A DNA stretch of 64,000 nt from Leptospira fainei serovar Hurstbridge str. BUT 6 (GCF_000306235.2 NZ_AKWZ02000001.1:1-64000), one strand, 5' to 3'; positions 56,401 through 64,000 are shown, counted from the stretch's first letter. Notes: generated by a model not told the origin, from the sequence alone. Made by a program: numbers and translations.

Positions 56401-58114
56401 CGGCAATCGATATTTTCTCCGCATCTGAACGCTCGGAAACCGTCTCGGATTCGAGTAATTCGTATATATTTCTCAAATCTTCCATATTCGACTTTGGATC
56501 GTTAGCGACTAAAAGCAAAGAATTCGGAAGAACCCAACCCGAACGTTCCGACCCGCTGAATCTCAAGGCGCCGATTTTCCGGAGTACATCCCGATCATGG
56601 TGGTAATCGGGAAATCTAACTCGCAAAGATTCGAATACTCCGAGGGCCGAGTCCTCATCGTTCCGACTAATATACGCGTCTCCGATTTCTTCCTCCAACG
56701 CTGCCAGCGCATTCCGGTTTATTTTCGGAACTTTCTCCCATGCCGTGGAATAATCCTTAAGCGTTTTGGGTGTCGCGCCATCCGCCTCCAGTAGGAATGC
56801 GAATGACAAGCCCGCGTCGGGGTGCAGTCTGTTGGAAGTCATCTCTCTTCGGACTTCCGCGAGAACCTGCAAATTCCCTTTTCGTTTCGATTCTTTATAT
56901 TTTTCTAATAATCCTTTAGCTTTAAATATCGGGAATAAAGGATCCTCCGAAAAATACGAATCCATGGAATCGATTGCTAATATAAAATTTTCGAAACTTT
57001 GCTTTCGTTTATATTGAAGAGCTAGATCGAATTGTTCCGCGATGTTCTTCGCTTTAGGAACGGAACCGTTTTCGGGCAAAAAATAAATATTCATCGTTTC
57101 GTAAAACGATGCGGTAAACAGAATGCTACCGCCGTTAAACCTCGAATATTTAGTATCGAATAACGAAAAATTTCCGGATGTCAGCAACGCCTCTCGACCG
57201 TTGGAAAGGTCGATTTTGACGATTATGCTATTATCTCGCTCATCGATTTTTCCGTTATTATCCGAATCTTTCCGGATCGAAGTGTAATATATGAATTTTG
57301 AGTCCGGAGAAAAGCTAGGCGAAAAATCCAGATAATTATCTTTCGTGATCCTTTTAATCAGTCCTGTCGCAACCTCAATCGAATACAATTCGCCTCTCGG
57401 CGACTCCGAATAAGAAATGTATACGATTCTCTTCCCGTCCTCCGACCAGAAAGGACTCGCTGCTCCGGTTTTCGTCAATAACTTTGCCTTGCTTAATCCT
57501 TTAGTGTCCCAGAGGACTAAATTCGGCGTGCCGGGACTAAGACGATCCGAGGAGAAAACGATATGTCGATTATCAGGCGCCCAAATGGGATCGGTATCCA
57601 CGAAACGATCGGACTTTATCGAATTAGCATATTCAGAATTTGTTAAGAATACGAAATCTTCGCTTAGAAATCTCTTTCCGTCCAGCATCTTGGCGACCCA
57701 TTCCGAAGGATTCATTTCCAAGAGCACGATATCTCCTGCCGAGTCGTATTGTTCCGAAACGAAAACCAACTTCGAACCGTCCGGACTGATTGCGGGTTTA
57801 TATTCCGAGGATGGATGCTGAGTGACAGGAACCACGATCGAGCTTTTCAAATCGCGAAACCAAACGTCGAAGTTCCCTTTTTGACCGGTAGTATAAAATA
57901 AGTATCTGCCGTCTTTAGTCGTGGAATGGTAAAGGTTATTCCCTCTTTGCACGGTAAGAGGGAACGGCTTTTCGTTATCCGGACGGAAATAATTTCGTGA
58001 AATAGGGCCGTAATCGAATTCGATAGGCTTTATTTTTTCGACCGAACTAAGTAGAGTGCAATCGCCGAAAATGAGTATCGCAAAGACTGAAAGGACGAAT
58101 TTGAAATAACTCAT
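50486..58114 (-). CDS. giant lipoprotein: TolB-like propeller, helical repeats, degenerate CHAT-like end
   Basis: 2542 residues. The signal peptide ends in FGDC, making Cys19 the likely lipidated residue. Residues about 50-360 hold five or six TolB/PD40-type blades (SPDGSKLVFVSEQYD, APDNRHIVFSSDR, SEDGKRIVYISYS, SPDSKFIYYTS). One blade carries an EF-hand-like loop, DSDNNGKIDERD, near residue 285. Residues about 360-1500 and 1790-2230 are helical with many TPR-like hairpins. Around 1570-1780 lies an alpha/beta module of unknown type. The last 290 residues recall CHAT caspase-like domains: the ending PFDKYWNGYRLF parallels the YWAAFxL ending, but no catalytic Cys is visible. Last gene of the STAS operon. 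Confidence 0.82.
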   Translation of the reverse strand: MSYFKFVLSVFAILIFGDCTLLSSVEKIKPIEFDYGPISRNYFRPDNEKPFPLTVQRGNNLYHSTTKDGRYLFYTTGQKGNFDVWFRDLKSSIVVPVTQHPSSEYKPAISPDGSKLVFVSEQYDSAGDIVLLEMNPSEWVAKMLDGKRFLSEDFVFLTNSEYANSIKSDRFVDTDPIWAPDNRHIVFSSDRLSPGTPNLVLWDTKGLSKAKLLTKTGAASPFWSEDGKRIVYISYSESPRGELYSIEVATGLIKRITKDNYLDFSPSFSPDSKFIYYTSIRKDSDNNGKIDERDNSIIVKIDLSNGREALLTSGNFSLFDTKYSRFNGGSILFTASFYETMNIYFLPENGSVPKAKNIAEQFDLALQYKRKQSFENFILAIDSMDSYFSEDPLFPIFKAKGLLEKYKESKRKGNLQVLAEVRREMTSNRLHPDAGLSFAFLLEADGATPKTLKDYSTAWEKVPKINRNALAALEEEIGDAYISRNDEDSALGVFESLRVRFPDYHHDRDVLRKIGALRFSGSERSGWVLPNSLLLVANDPKSNMEDLRNIYELLESETVSERSDAEKISIADTAEKANSLRTKSPVLHRFFSYVKALGLKGQGDFRQSNSILDGFLEQLKAEDPLFLKTHILKSENFRGVGDTRNSLSELRIFLENYDGASGVAIDEKEMERSFLYFENLARNYENRSDFLQASFHYFFNAENMFLAKSKNLFLDTLYKDYAIYYQRLMVDTSFKLAKSISDKNAKGLLGTLNPVEFDPLDKKEGLFYVTQYYEKEKILPRARTFLDLATLYGYAYYLINRSVIRETYFYAAGTMDVAKKEAALRDFKQAEYELRWIIFSDPTYHDAYQLLGWLYQYVDIMKSRKPPDAELSDEDQYAAVYKKYFPEKNFEENVELYSQILELLGEGFANKKALSDLRLNLGNNYFLLKNYPKADEQYSLVESYSKFILSKAQFEDYRQKAVFLFNSARSSIYMSRYSDAIRKLNEASDLYSKNEFSKLYYQSDPRGSIESYHEKLALIYTLTGLSHMESGEYSAAIPFYKDALKLNDFSRLVDPVNLHNALALCFQKIGSLSESEENLRKAELLVKEKGVNWFPRKVKITFWDYFWDLVFDTVLPDSTRISGSGRFPEAIPASYQPLLSSGIRINNLLLEQNYELAGEETDKRLAYVNGKGLSGSFPGKLIKSQSWNDLGFVKYKRNEFEQAKAAFRSGKSYEASTSEISFKSQSTFRRYLYSLFAEIEADDKNLRFNAEAELEEAYRFLYSMKRNYIDSCLSISDDQDKVSLRKRCEETFYKENYDYDILISNLLYYLGEEELKRKDWISGFEKLGLAVSLLEDPSGLPKEIVGLAQDPFSKKERVIHSLSRASIYFRLGDLERAYLCLNFAEEMANEFFYAHELVQTWVLQARLDMISGKSSRAKERLLKAENLIQKQAHIIPEVKGFLLRDLYETRIRYEVESGNPAGALKTWDRYRSVLLFRNFEKGTWEFEGNPKEYLQFETSWKYFRTAYLKYQIALERRVEIKEAESELNAASVSAVQSLELLRKVFPSRSAFLNPFRETTDQNLGPQESEFRIIKVMGKNFARIRRAESLRFVTVLGNEEEVFAELSRQPEWSVPKRIFDPGNTDYADLFVRRVEGLILKTDLDLPREHNEALPRTIASYLDISSRLKVRNVASGFLGHLRDDSDIIVSPFPEVEGDFLFGERVRDRLDLKEIFSKRHKISSIIFVTPKRVSWRKIAKVASASIGSGVDKVFVCQDSKDCIANVLAEIDGQRIAPNVYRFGRISLKRVPNRIRAESLLAESRSLEISGKYQAAYDKIYEAKDFVETGSDFSRRIEANLLRLLRRNHPKLSIEEIQTLSYETRDIPLLEELNFSLCLAALLDHDELDCSGRKLPADKKDLISAVSALKQGQDPGTKFDELVDIGIYDPFLLRIRLAELALESYFPVIVKEQLMKAAKIAKGAESLTLVSKLSEDIVEQTALLEEISEPKRGKGVASNLENRLEESERYKRRLIDLADKKSFGGKISPIALYSEVFGASQELFSSLTSSERAVIADLLRYSIGDEMVGEISDFLSSYIEFERKKGNLPRVVRFMIELSRAYYSKGDYENARKWMLKAESEPGHFQDSEIDYLKYKVNVLNGKPQTTASDSPFSLFTKFYEESLSTAPKNFLDIANRWVNSRKRASLTPRERRELNDFLTFLQTLAFKKNDSEVFFDLCVAKDKVSIARKTILGKEPLFSDIPKFEPVSHRLEEKLPIGQEFLAVADLGLTTFYIKFTKGKSNGDIAYKDNRKLKAAIRQYHEEAEKGGSEILLRESLETEYRQNIRISKNKITYMYLPNYHFLVPLVPRSEEEIYYVTDPVSFLENPIHQEKDEFLPGFNIIAREPNSAPDWYKRLLKLDALELGSKTGHSGVYPFFIMQEPLELDFNRGVLFGGKPLPEISEAKQKGTWMLSSSFLKEFDFGSENLRDSLYFLQKSLRGSGIVNLGFQTDTHNSRFLKELTRREDSRISLRNRFLRAIEIMRDVYPFDKYWNGYRLFTTSIISK

Positions 58115-58120
58115 AAAAGT

Positions 58121-58741
58121 TTATCCCTTTTTCTTCCAAACACCGACGGAGGATTCGTAGTATTCTCCGGCTCCCACCGAACGGTACCACGATAATAGCA
58201 CGGATTGTCTCAACTCCGTTTTTTCTTTTTCCGTCATAGACTTCCCGGGCAAAGATGCCGCCTTACGGAGCTTACCTTGAACAATCAAATCTCTGCTTTC
58301 GTTCGTTATTTTAAGTAACTCGTCAAGACGGTTCTTAAATTCTGGTTTTGATAATACTTTCTCTGCACCGGCTTCTTTCGCCTTCGGATTGATTCGAATC
58401 CTACCGTCCAAGCCTTCGGCAAGTATTCCGGAGGCCGAATATTCTTTTGTTTCCCGAGCCAAATAAGCCAAGGTTCGCAGCGCGATATAAAGAGTTCGAT
58501 CATCCGGATCCGAAAATGATTCCCGGACCAAATCTCTCTCCCAGATTTCAGATCCCGACGATGATGTTTTTATGGAAGCGATCAACCAGCCGTCTTTTTC
58601 TAAATTTCGATCCTCTCCCAGCATTTGTTTTTCCGATGCAGTTTGGGTCTGCGTAAAGGTAATCAAAGGAGCTTTGATCGTGCAAAAAGTGCACAAAAAA
58701 AACAGAATCGGAGGGACTTTAAGGAAATTTAATTTTCTCAC
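58121..58741 (-). CDS. DUF1318 (YdbL-like) lipoprotein
   Basis: 206 residues. The signal peptide contains FFLCTFC, so Cys17 or Cys20 is the lipidation site. The N-terminal half of the mature part, ITFTQTQTASEKQMLGEDRNLEKDGWLIAS, matches the DUF1318 pattern shared with E. coli YdbL. In E. coli ydbL sits in the operon ydbH-ynbE-ydbL, whose AsmA-like YdbH bridges the envelope for phospholipid traffic. The adjacent AsmA-like gene here (7 bp gap) supports the same kind of module, with the lipoprotein perhaps serving the YnbE/YdbL roles. The giant lipoprotein gene follows after 6 bp. Confidence 0.82.
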   Translation of the reverse strand: MRKLNFLKVPPILFFLCTFCTIKAPLITFTQTQTASEKQMLGEDRNLEKDGWLIASIKTSSSGSEIWERDLVRESFSDPDDRTLYIALRTLAYLARETKEYSASGILAEGLDGRIRINPKAKEAGAEKVLSKPEFKNRLDELLKITNESRDLIVQGKLRKAASLPGKSMTEKEKTELRQSVLLSWYRSVGAGEYYESSVGVWKKKG

Positions 58742-58748
58742 GGTTTTA

Positions 58749-61700
58749 TCACTTATTATACGTCTCGATTTCGCTCTGGGCTCGTTTTAAGAAATTGGCC
58801 AACGGCATTCTTTGCTGAGAAACCTGATTATTCTCCAAATTGACGAACGTCCCCAAGACGGATCTCTTGAACAAAATCACGGCGTAGACCAGTCCTTTAG
58901 ACAATTCTAATTCGATTTTATCCACTGCATAGCTAGTGTATATGAAATCAGTCAGCAAGTTGGACGGAGCGAAAATATTTATCGCACTTTTGCCGAAGTC
59001 GCGACCGATTTGATAAACGCTGAAGAATAAATTTAGGTTTGGAATCGGATCGCCGAGATTTCTTCCCCAAAGATTTATATCCGCTTTGATTTTACCATCG
59101 TCGATCTTACCTCTGCTGCGACTCGGAAGCAATTGTTTAAGATCGATGTCCTTTACCCGCAACGCCAACGAATATTCCATTTTTTCAGGAGCTCCCGCAC
59201 CGACGTTTATGATTACGTCTTTTCCAAGAACTTCTCCGTCCAACGTGTATACTTTAAGGAAATCCATTCGTAAATAATTTTCCGAATAATTTATGTTTGC
59301 GGAGAGTCCCGGAGATCCTCCTTTCGGTTTTACGTATTCGAACGGCAATCCTTTTAGGGCAGGATGAGTTCCCACTATTTCCCTAATCGTAAAATTCGGC
59401 TCCGGTAACCGACCGTAATTCATCACAAACTTTCGCTTATCGCCTTCGATCAGATTTCTAGTTTCTTTCATTGAAACGTCGTGCTGGAACGGAACCGAGG
59501 CATTCAATCCGTCTATCCTGTACAGCTTGCATTCCGGACTCGGGCAAAGCCTATTGCTTACGTAAAGACTTGATTCCTTAGAGGAAAAATTACCGGAAAT
59601 CATAGACCCAGCCCATCGGAAACCGAGACTTAAATCTCCTCGAAACGTCAATCCCTTGATCAAGTACGCGTCTTCCTTTGAGAGTAAACGGAAAGATCCG
59701 CTTAGATCCGGTGAAAAAGGACCCATGGAAGGCGGAACCTGGTCTTGCTTCGGACGCGACAAGATTCCCGATGACTGGAAGGAAAGTTTGCCTGCAAATG
59801 CGGAAAAGTCCATCTGCTTCAAATGGATTTTATCCGCGGGAGAACCGTCGATCAAAACACCGACCTTAAGCTTACCGTCCTTGATCTCTAAGGCCGGTAT
59901 CTGCAATCCTAATCCTGCTTTGATCTCCTGAATCGGTCCCTTTTTAGAATAGCCGATATCTCCGGAAAGTCCGATGTTAGCGCCCAATTGTGAACGGAGA
60001 GGTATTAAAGATTCCCGGAGCACCAACGGTAAGAGGGGGAGCAACTCGTCTAAATTCGACTTTAATTTAGCGTTATTTAGATCTACGCTTAAGAGTTCCC
60101 CCAAGCGAACTTTACCTCCGCTTTCAAAGCTAAAGGATTCATTTCCCGCCGGGGATGATATCCCGATCGAAAGAGGGGAGATATGAATCTCTTTCAATTC
60201 CCAAGCTTTATCAGGAAATTTTAATATTCCTTTTAATTTTCCGTCCAAAAGAATATTTCCCGAGTTCCCTCGGCCGAATGCAAAACGAAACCCGGTCGCT
60301 TTCATTTTTAGATTCAGATCCAACGAAGAAAAGTCGGCGGCACGGACTCCCAAATCTGCGGATAAAAGTCCGGCCAATCCCTGCGAATACGGAGCGAGTG
60401 AAAGCCGATCCAATTTCAAATCGAGACTTAACGCTCGCTCCCGAATCTTCGGATCTCCTGAGTAGAATAGCGTTCCGAATAGAGTCGCCTCATTGTACAA
60501 AATTTTAAGTTTTTTTATGTCTAAAGCTCCGATCCACGGAAGAGGATTCGATCCTGTAGCGGCCTGAGTCGTTGAGGGATAAAATCTTGCGTCCCAATCC
60601 AGATACAATTCCGGAATACGATAAGTTTTGCCGGCAAGTCTTAAATCCAATCCGTTAGCTTTGATTTCTCCTATTACCCGAAGGTCCTTGGTGGTCCCTT
60701 CCAGCAAGACCGGGGCTAAAGAAGCTTCGCCTTGCATCAAAATTCCCGTAAACCCCAAGCTCTGAAGAAAATCGGAAACCGGAGCTAGACGAATTTTAGA
60801 TTTCTGTAAAGCGACATTTACGAGTTGAGATTCTTCTCCGACCCCGGAAATTTTTCCGCTACCTTCCAACCAGGAGTCCTCATTCACTTTAAACTGCAAA
60901 TTTCCGAGTATGAGTTCCTTCAAATCGGGAGAATATTCTAAATCATATTTAAACGAGAATCCGAAGGGCGCCACTAAGCGATTCCTAAGTCGTAGAGGAA
61001 TTTGTTCGGATCCTATATCCAATTTCGAACGAAACGCCTCCAGGGAGTTTCCTCTTTCCCAAATCCAAGTAAATCGAAACGGATGGTCCAGACTCCTGGA
61101 AGAATCTTCGAATCGAATACGGATCTGTTTTTCGGGATTCAATCTGAATTGAAAATCGTCGATTAACTGCAAAGCGGTCAGATCCAGAGGAATTTTCGTA
61201 AACCGTTTCGTATCGAGCTCCACCCCAAATTCCAATCCTTGGAGTCCGGCCGAGTATGATTTCGATCCTCCGCTCGACCGAATACTTATCTTCATATTTT
61301 TGAGTTCGAATCGGAAGAATGCGCTAACCGGAAAATAGGTGCGAATCTGTGTTAAGGATTCGGAAGAAGGAGCCGGCGGAGGTTCGGATGCGTTTTTCGA
61401 AGGCGGAAGAATTGTCGCGACATTCCAAATTTTCCCTTTTTGAACCAGGTTCAACTCGAGATCCTCGAGGGATATCCTGGATAGCTTCAATCTTCCAAAG
61501 AAGAGATACGGAAGATTGTAAGAAAATTCAAACCGTTTCAGAGCGAGAAGCGGTTCGCTGCCCCATTCGGATGAAGCACGAACGGTCAAATCTTGAATTC
61601 GGATGCCGTAAAGCAGGGAGAACTTCTGCACATTCCCTTTTACTTCCCCCCGGACAAGCGGCACAAAAACCCTGTCAAAGAGAATCTGTCCGGTAAAGGA

Positions 61701-61793
61701 GTTAAAGAGACTGTGATAAAGAAGAAATAGCCCGACAACTATGGCTAAGGAAACTTTTCGCTTTTTGAGGATCTGAAAGACCGGAGAGGCCAC
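58749..61793 (-). CDS. large AsmA/YdbH-like inner-membrane-anchored periplasmic protein
   Basis: 1014 residues from a GTG start. One membrane helix at about residues 12-32 anchors it with the rest in the periplasm. The remainder is nearly all beta-strands with repeated LDLKLDRLSL- and GLSGDIGYS-like segments, as in AsmA, TamB and YdbH, which form long lipid-conducting beta-groove bridges. The DIDLKQLLPSRSRGKIDDGKIKADINLWG stretch near the C-terminus resembles the family's repeated motif. Placement next to a DUF1318 lipoprotein fits the YdbH type. The ribosome site is not evident. Confidence 0.78.
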   Translation of the reverse strand: MASPVFQILKKRKVSLAIVVGLFLLYHSLFNSFTGQILFDRVFVPLVRGEVKGNVQKFSLLYGIRIQDLTVRASSEWGSEPLLALKRFEFSYNLPYLFFGRLKLSRISLEDLELNLVQKGKIWNVATILPPSKNASEPPPAPSSESLTQIRTYFPVSAFFRFELKNMKISIRSSGGSKSYSAGLQGLEFGVELDTKRFTKIPLDLTALQLIDDFQFRLNPEKQIRIRFEDSSRSLDHPFRFTWIWERGNSLEAFRSKLDIGSEQIPLRLRNRLVAPFGFSFKYDLEYSPDLKELILGNLQFKVNEDSWLEGSGKISGVGEESQLVNVALQKSKIRLAPVSDFLQSLGFTGILMQGEASLAPVLLEGTTKDLRVIGEIKANGLDLRLAGKTYRIPELYLDWDARFYPSTTQAATGSNPLPWIGALDIKKLKILYNEATLFGTLFYSGDPKIRERALSLDLKLDRLSLAPYSQGLAGLLSADLGVRAADFSSLDLNLKMKATGFRFAFGRGNSGNILLDGKLKGILKFPDKAWELKEIHISPLSIGISSPAGNESFSFESGGKVRLGELLSVDLNNAKLKSNLDELLPLLPLVLRESLIPLRSQLGANIGLSGDIGYSKKGPIQEIKAGLGLQIPALEIKDGKLKVGVLIDGSPADKIHLKQMDFSAFAGKLSFQSSGILSRPKQDQVPPSMGPFSPDLSGSFRLLSKEDAYLIKGLTFRGDLSLGFRWAGSMISGNFSSKESSLYVSNRLCPSPECKLYRIDGLNASVPFQHDVSMKETRNLIEGDKRKFVMNYGRLPEPNFTIREIVGTHPALKGLPFEYVKPKGGSPGLSANINYSENYLRMDFLKVYTLDGEVLGKDVIINVGAGAPEKMEYSLALRVKDIDLKQLLPSRSRGKIDDGKIKADINLWGRNLGDPIPNLNLFFSVYQIGRDFGKSAINIFAPSNLLTDFIYTSYAVDKIELELSKGLVYAVILFKRSVLGTFVNLENNQVSQQRMPLANFLKRAQSEIETYNK

Positions 61794-61810
61794 CTGAATT
61801 TCGGGTAAAA

Positions 61811-62152
61811 TTAGTATTCGAAAGACTCGATAGCCTCTTCCAAGGTTTTGTAGATCTCAAAAATGCTAGCGAGTTTGGTAATCTCCATCAAGTTCTCAAT
61901 ATCGGAATTTAGGTTGGTAAAAACCATTCTTCCTTTGAGTCCGTCGATATGTTTGTAGATGTTCAAGAACATCCCCAACCCGGCGGAGTTGATGAAGGGC
62001 ACTTTTTTAAGGTCGATAATAAACTTCGGGACGTCACCCTTCGAGATATACTCCTCGATTTTTTGTCCAAGTTCGAATTCGTTTCCAGCCTTGATGGGTC
62101 CTTCGATCTTGATAATGTGGACGTCGTTTTTCGTGGTGACTTTGATTTTCAT
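61811..62152 (-). CDS. STAS-domain anti-sigma factor antagonist
   Basis: 113 residues, a single STAS domain of SpoIIAA/RsbV type. The phosphorylatable Ser56 lies in VPFINSAGLGMFLNIY. In partner switching, the dephosphorylated form binds the kinase/anti-sigma factor, and SpoIIE-type phosphatases reactivate it. Two such phosphatases lie in this window, but no RsbW-type kinase. It is the first gene of a four-gene operon with the AsmA-like and lipoprotein genes. Confidence 0.92.
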   Translation of the reverse strand: MKIKVTTKNDVHIIKIEGPIKAGNEFELGQKIEEYISKGDVPKFIIDLKKVPFINSAGLGMFLNIYKHIDGLKGRMVFTNLNSDIENLMEITKLASIFEIYKTLEEAIESFEY

Positions 62153-62344
62153 AACCCTTTCTTGGATTTTTGTGCAAATATAGGATCTGCATTATAGTCG
62201 TCTTGTAAAGTCCTTTTTTACGAGATCACTCTCAAATCCGGCCCTGCTTTGCAAGAAAGGACGCCTATCGGTTTCGGCCGAAAGAATTATGTGGAATAAT
62301 GATCGACATTTTGACCGGAATGAAACAACGTACCATCGTCAAAG

Positions 62345-63343
62345 ATGGCTTCCAAACCACCCCTTCTATCCGTCGTCATTCCCATTTACAATGAGGAAAA
62401 AACAATTCCGGAGCTTGCTAAGCGACTGAATTCCCTCTTAAAAATCTTAAAAACCAAATTCGGCTTCGGTCCCGCCGATTCGGAAATCCTATTTGTAAAC
62501 GACGGCTCCCGCGACGAGAGCGCGGAAATTCTAAAAGAGTTATGCGAGTCCACCCCTGGCTTTTTCCTCGTGAATTTATCCAGAAACTACGGGCATCAGC
62601 TAGCTATTACCGCGGGAATCGATGTGGCCCGAGGCGAGGCGGTGGCGGTTATGGACGGCGACCTACAAGATCCCCCCGAATTCGTGGCCGATTTATTTGA
62701 AAAAATGAAGGATGGGTTCGATGTCGTTTATGCGCGAAGAAGAACCCGTGAAGGCGAATCGATTTTCAAACTTCTCACGGCCCATCTCTTTTACAGAACT
62801 TTGAAAAAATTAACCCGATTCGATATTCCCATCGATACGGGTGATTTTCGTATTATGAGTCGCAGAGTTACCGACGTATTAGTCTCCATGAGAGAACAAC
62901 ATCGGTATATCCGCGGACTAATCGCTTGGATCGGATTTCGCCAAACAGGATTGGAGTACGATCGTGATGAGCGTTTCGACGGTGAAACCAAATTTTCCGT
63001 CGGGAAGATGCTAAAATTCGCATTAGACGGAATCACTTCTTTTTCCTCAGCGCCTTTAAAGCTCTCGTCTTATCTGGGCTTCTCCGCCGCATTTGCCGGA
63101 GCCTTATACACGATTTATATTTTATATTTGAAGCTATTTACGAATAATACCATTCAAGGCTGGACCTCGGTAATGATCGTGGTTCTGATACTTGGCGGGA
63201 TTCAGCTACTTGCGCTCGGGATGATCGGGGAATATTTAAGTAGAGTTAACGACCAATCCAAGAATCGTCCTCTGTATGTGGTCGAAAAAATTTATTCCAC
63301 TGAGACGGCGACGGCTCCTAAAAAGAAATCGGTCCGGAGCTAA
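62345..63343 (+). CDS. GtrB/DPM1-like polyprenyl-phosphate glycosyltransferase
   Basis: 332 residues. A GT-A family 2 domain (about 8-235) has VVIPIYNEEKTIPEL, the FVNDGSRDES nucleotide site, NYGHQLAITAGID, VMDGDLQDPPE (metal-binding DxD-like) and the GDFRIMSR segment. Two C-terminal membrane helices (about 240-265 and 275-300) place it with enzymes that load a sugar onto a polyprenyl phosphate carrier. The next gene encodes a membrane protein resembling the glycosyltransferases that use such carriers. Confidence 0.93.
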   Translation: MASKPPLLSVVIPIYNEEKTIPELAKRLNSLLKILKTKFGFGPADSEILFVNDGSRDESAEILKELCESTPGFFLVNLSRNYGHQLAITAGIDVARGEAVAVMDGDLQDPPEFVADLFEKMKDGFDVVYARRRTREGESIFKLLTAHLFYRTLKKLTRFDIPIDTGDFRIMSRRVTDVLVSMREQHRYIRGLIAWIGFRQTGLEYDRDERFDGETKFSVGKMLKFALDGITSFSSAPLKLSSYLGFSAAFAGALYTIYILYLKLFTNNTIQGWTSVMIVVLILGGIQLLALGMIGEYLSRVNDQSKNRPLYVVEKIYSTETATAPKKKSVRS

Positions 63344-63521
63344 CGATCTTTCTTTTAAGAACAAACTCTTCGAATCGTTTCATCGCTCAATAAAATCGAG
63401 GATCTCTAACCGTACGAAATCGTCTAACCGTGCCTGCTGATTCCGGTTAGGAAAAATCCTTTCCCCCAAAAACGCATCCTGTAACCTGATCGAGAAAACT
63501 CTACGGATGTTTGGGGGCAAA

Positions 63522-64000
63522 ATGAATCGTCTTTCGGATAGAATTCTAGGCTTTTTTTTAATTTCGGCCGCATTGTTTCTGACCGGAATCATGATCTGGA
63601 AGAATTGGTCTGCATTCCTAAACATCTGCCCGATAAAAGATCTGCTTACCTGGGATGAAAATATTCGCCTCAACCAATTACTAGACCAATATCAGGATTT
63701 TCGAGACGGAAGGTATTGGCGCGGCTTCTTTCCTTTTTTAGAGGCATCGACATGGCCTCCTCTCAGGTCGATTTTTTCTCTCTTTATGCTTTGGGGTCCC
63801 GGAGATTGGCCGATCACTTGGAAAGATTCGTTCCTCGGATTAATATTTTATGCGCTCTGCTTTCCCACAATAATTTATATCAGCTTTCGAATCACAGGCT
63901 CATTAGTTTTCTCCGGCGCAATTTCCATATTTATTCTGGCGATGTCTCTTCATACGACCGAAACTCCCGCTTACAGTTTATCTTCAATGTTGGAAACGCA
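63522..64000 (+). CDS. membrane glycosyltransferase-like protein (5' part, cut by window edge)
   Basis: The frame from ATG (GGGGG ribosome site 4-8 nt upstream) stays open to the window end, about 159 residues. A membrane helix at about 8-27 is followed by WDENIRLNQLLDQYQDFRDGRYW. An acidic residue in this place after the first helix is typical of GT39/PMT-like transferases, which take sugars from a polyprenyl-phosphate donor. More membrane helices follow. An upstream in-frame ATG at 63507 is an alternative start. It probably partners the GtrB-like gene. Confidence 0.7.
   Translation, partial: MNRLSDRILGFFLISAALFLTGIMIWKNWSAFLNICPIKDLLTWDENIRLNQLLDQYQDFRDGRYWRGFFPFLEASTWPPLRSIFSLFMLWGPGDWPITWKDSFLGLIFYALCFPTIIYISFRITGSLVFSGAISIFILAMSLHTTETPAYSLSSMLET

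Overview
The window comes from a spirochaete of the genus Leptospira. I infer this from the partial 16S rRNA gene, spirochaete-type lipoprotein signals, DUF3332 and DUF1318 lipoproteins, several membrane SpoIIE-type phosphatases and a codon/GC profile in the mid 40s. The 16S 5' half does not look like the classical interrogans group, and an intermediate (P2-like) species is my guess. Genes are tightly packed and mostly chromosomal housekeeping. One insertion sequence is present; there is no CRISPR array, no prophage and no tRNA gene that I can see.

Layout. 1-0.9 kb: 5' part of a 16S rRNA gene on the minus strand, with its leader (boxA) and a likely promoter. 0.9-5 kb: an outer-membrane barrel protein and a polyamine operon (speD, speE, a membrane-anchored protein). 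5-12 kb: patatin phospholipase, a divergent sigma-70-like factor, a thioredoxin-fold protein, TerC, a C69 dipeptidase, and a membrane PP2C phosphatase coupled to a hotdog thioesterase. 12.4-15 kb: RNase P RNA; a small exported helical-repeat protein behind a textbook sigma-54 promoter; short HPF and a TPR protein. 15-25 kb: ECF sigma factor with a putative membrane anti-sigma partner, PilZ, an AlgI-like acyltransferase, DUF3332 and DUF192 proteins, enoyl-CoA hydratase, a second membrane phosphatase, a HExxH lipoprotein and a second barrel paralogous to the first.

25-33.4 kb is a signalling block: a 1215-residue multi-PAS/GAF histidine kinase, a single-domain response regulator, a REC/degenerate GGDEF/EAL protein, and an unusual ferredoxin - class III cyclase - plant-type peroxidase fusion. 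33.4-48.6 kb: hisC; a 53-residue small gene with a strong ribosome binding site; the run kinase - mutL - VTT protein - Cys-rich small protein - rarA; ClC, purM, a FecR lipoprotein, murI, an aminotransferase; and a head-to-head HtrA/aminopeptidase pair whose ATG codons overlap. 48.6-50.3 kb: an intact IS1182-like element with 16-bp terminal repeats, inserted at the edge of a hairpin.

50.5-62.2 kb is a four-gene minus-strand operon: STAS protein, AsmA/YdbH-like bridge protein, DUF1318 lipoprotein, and a 2542-residue lipoprotein with a TolB-like propeller, helical repeats and a degenerate CHAT-like C-terminus. I regard this operon and the cyclase-peroxidase fusion as the best candidates for undescribed biology. 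The window ends with a GtrB-like glycosyltransferase and the start of a membrane glycosyltransferase.
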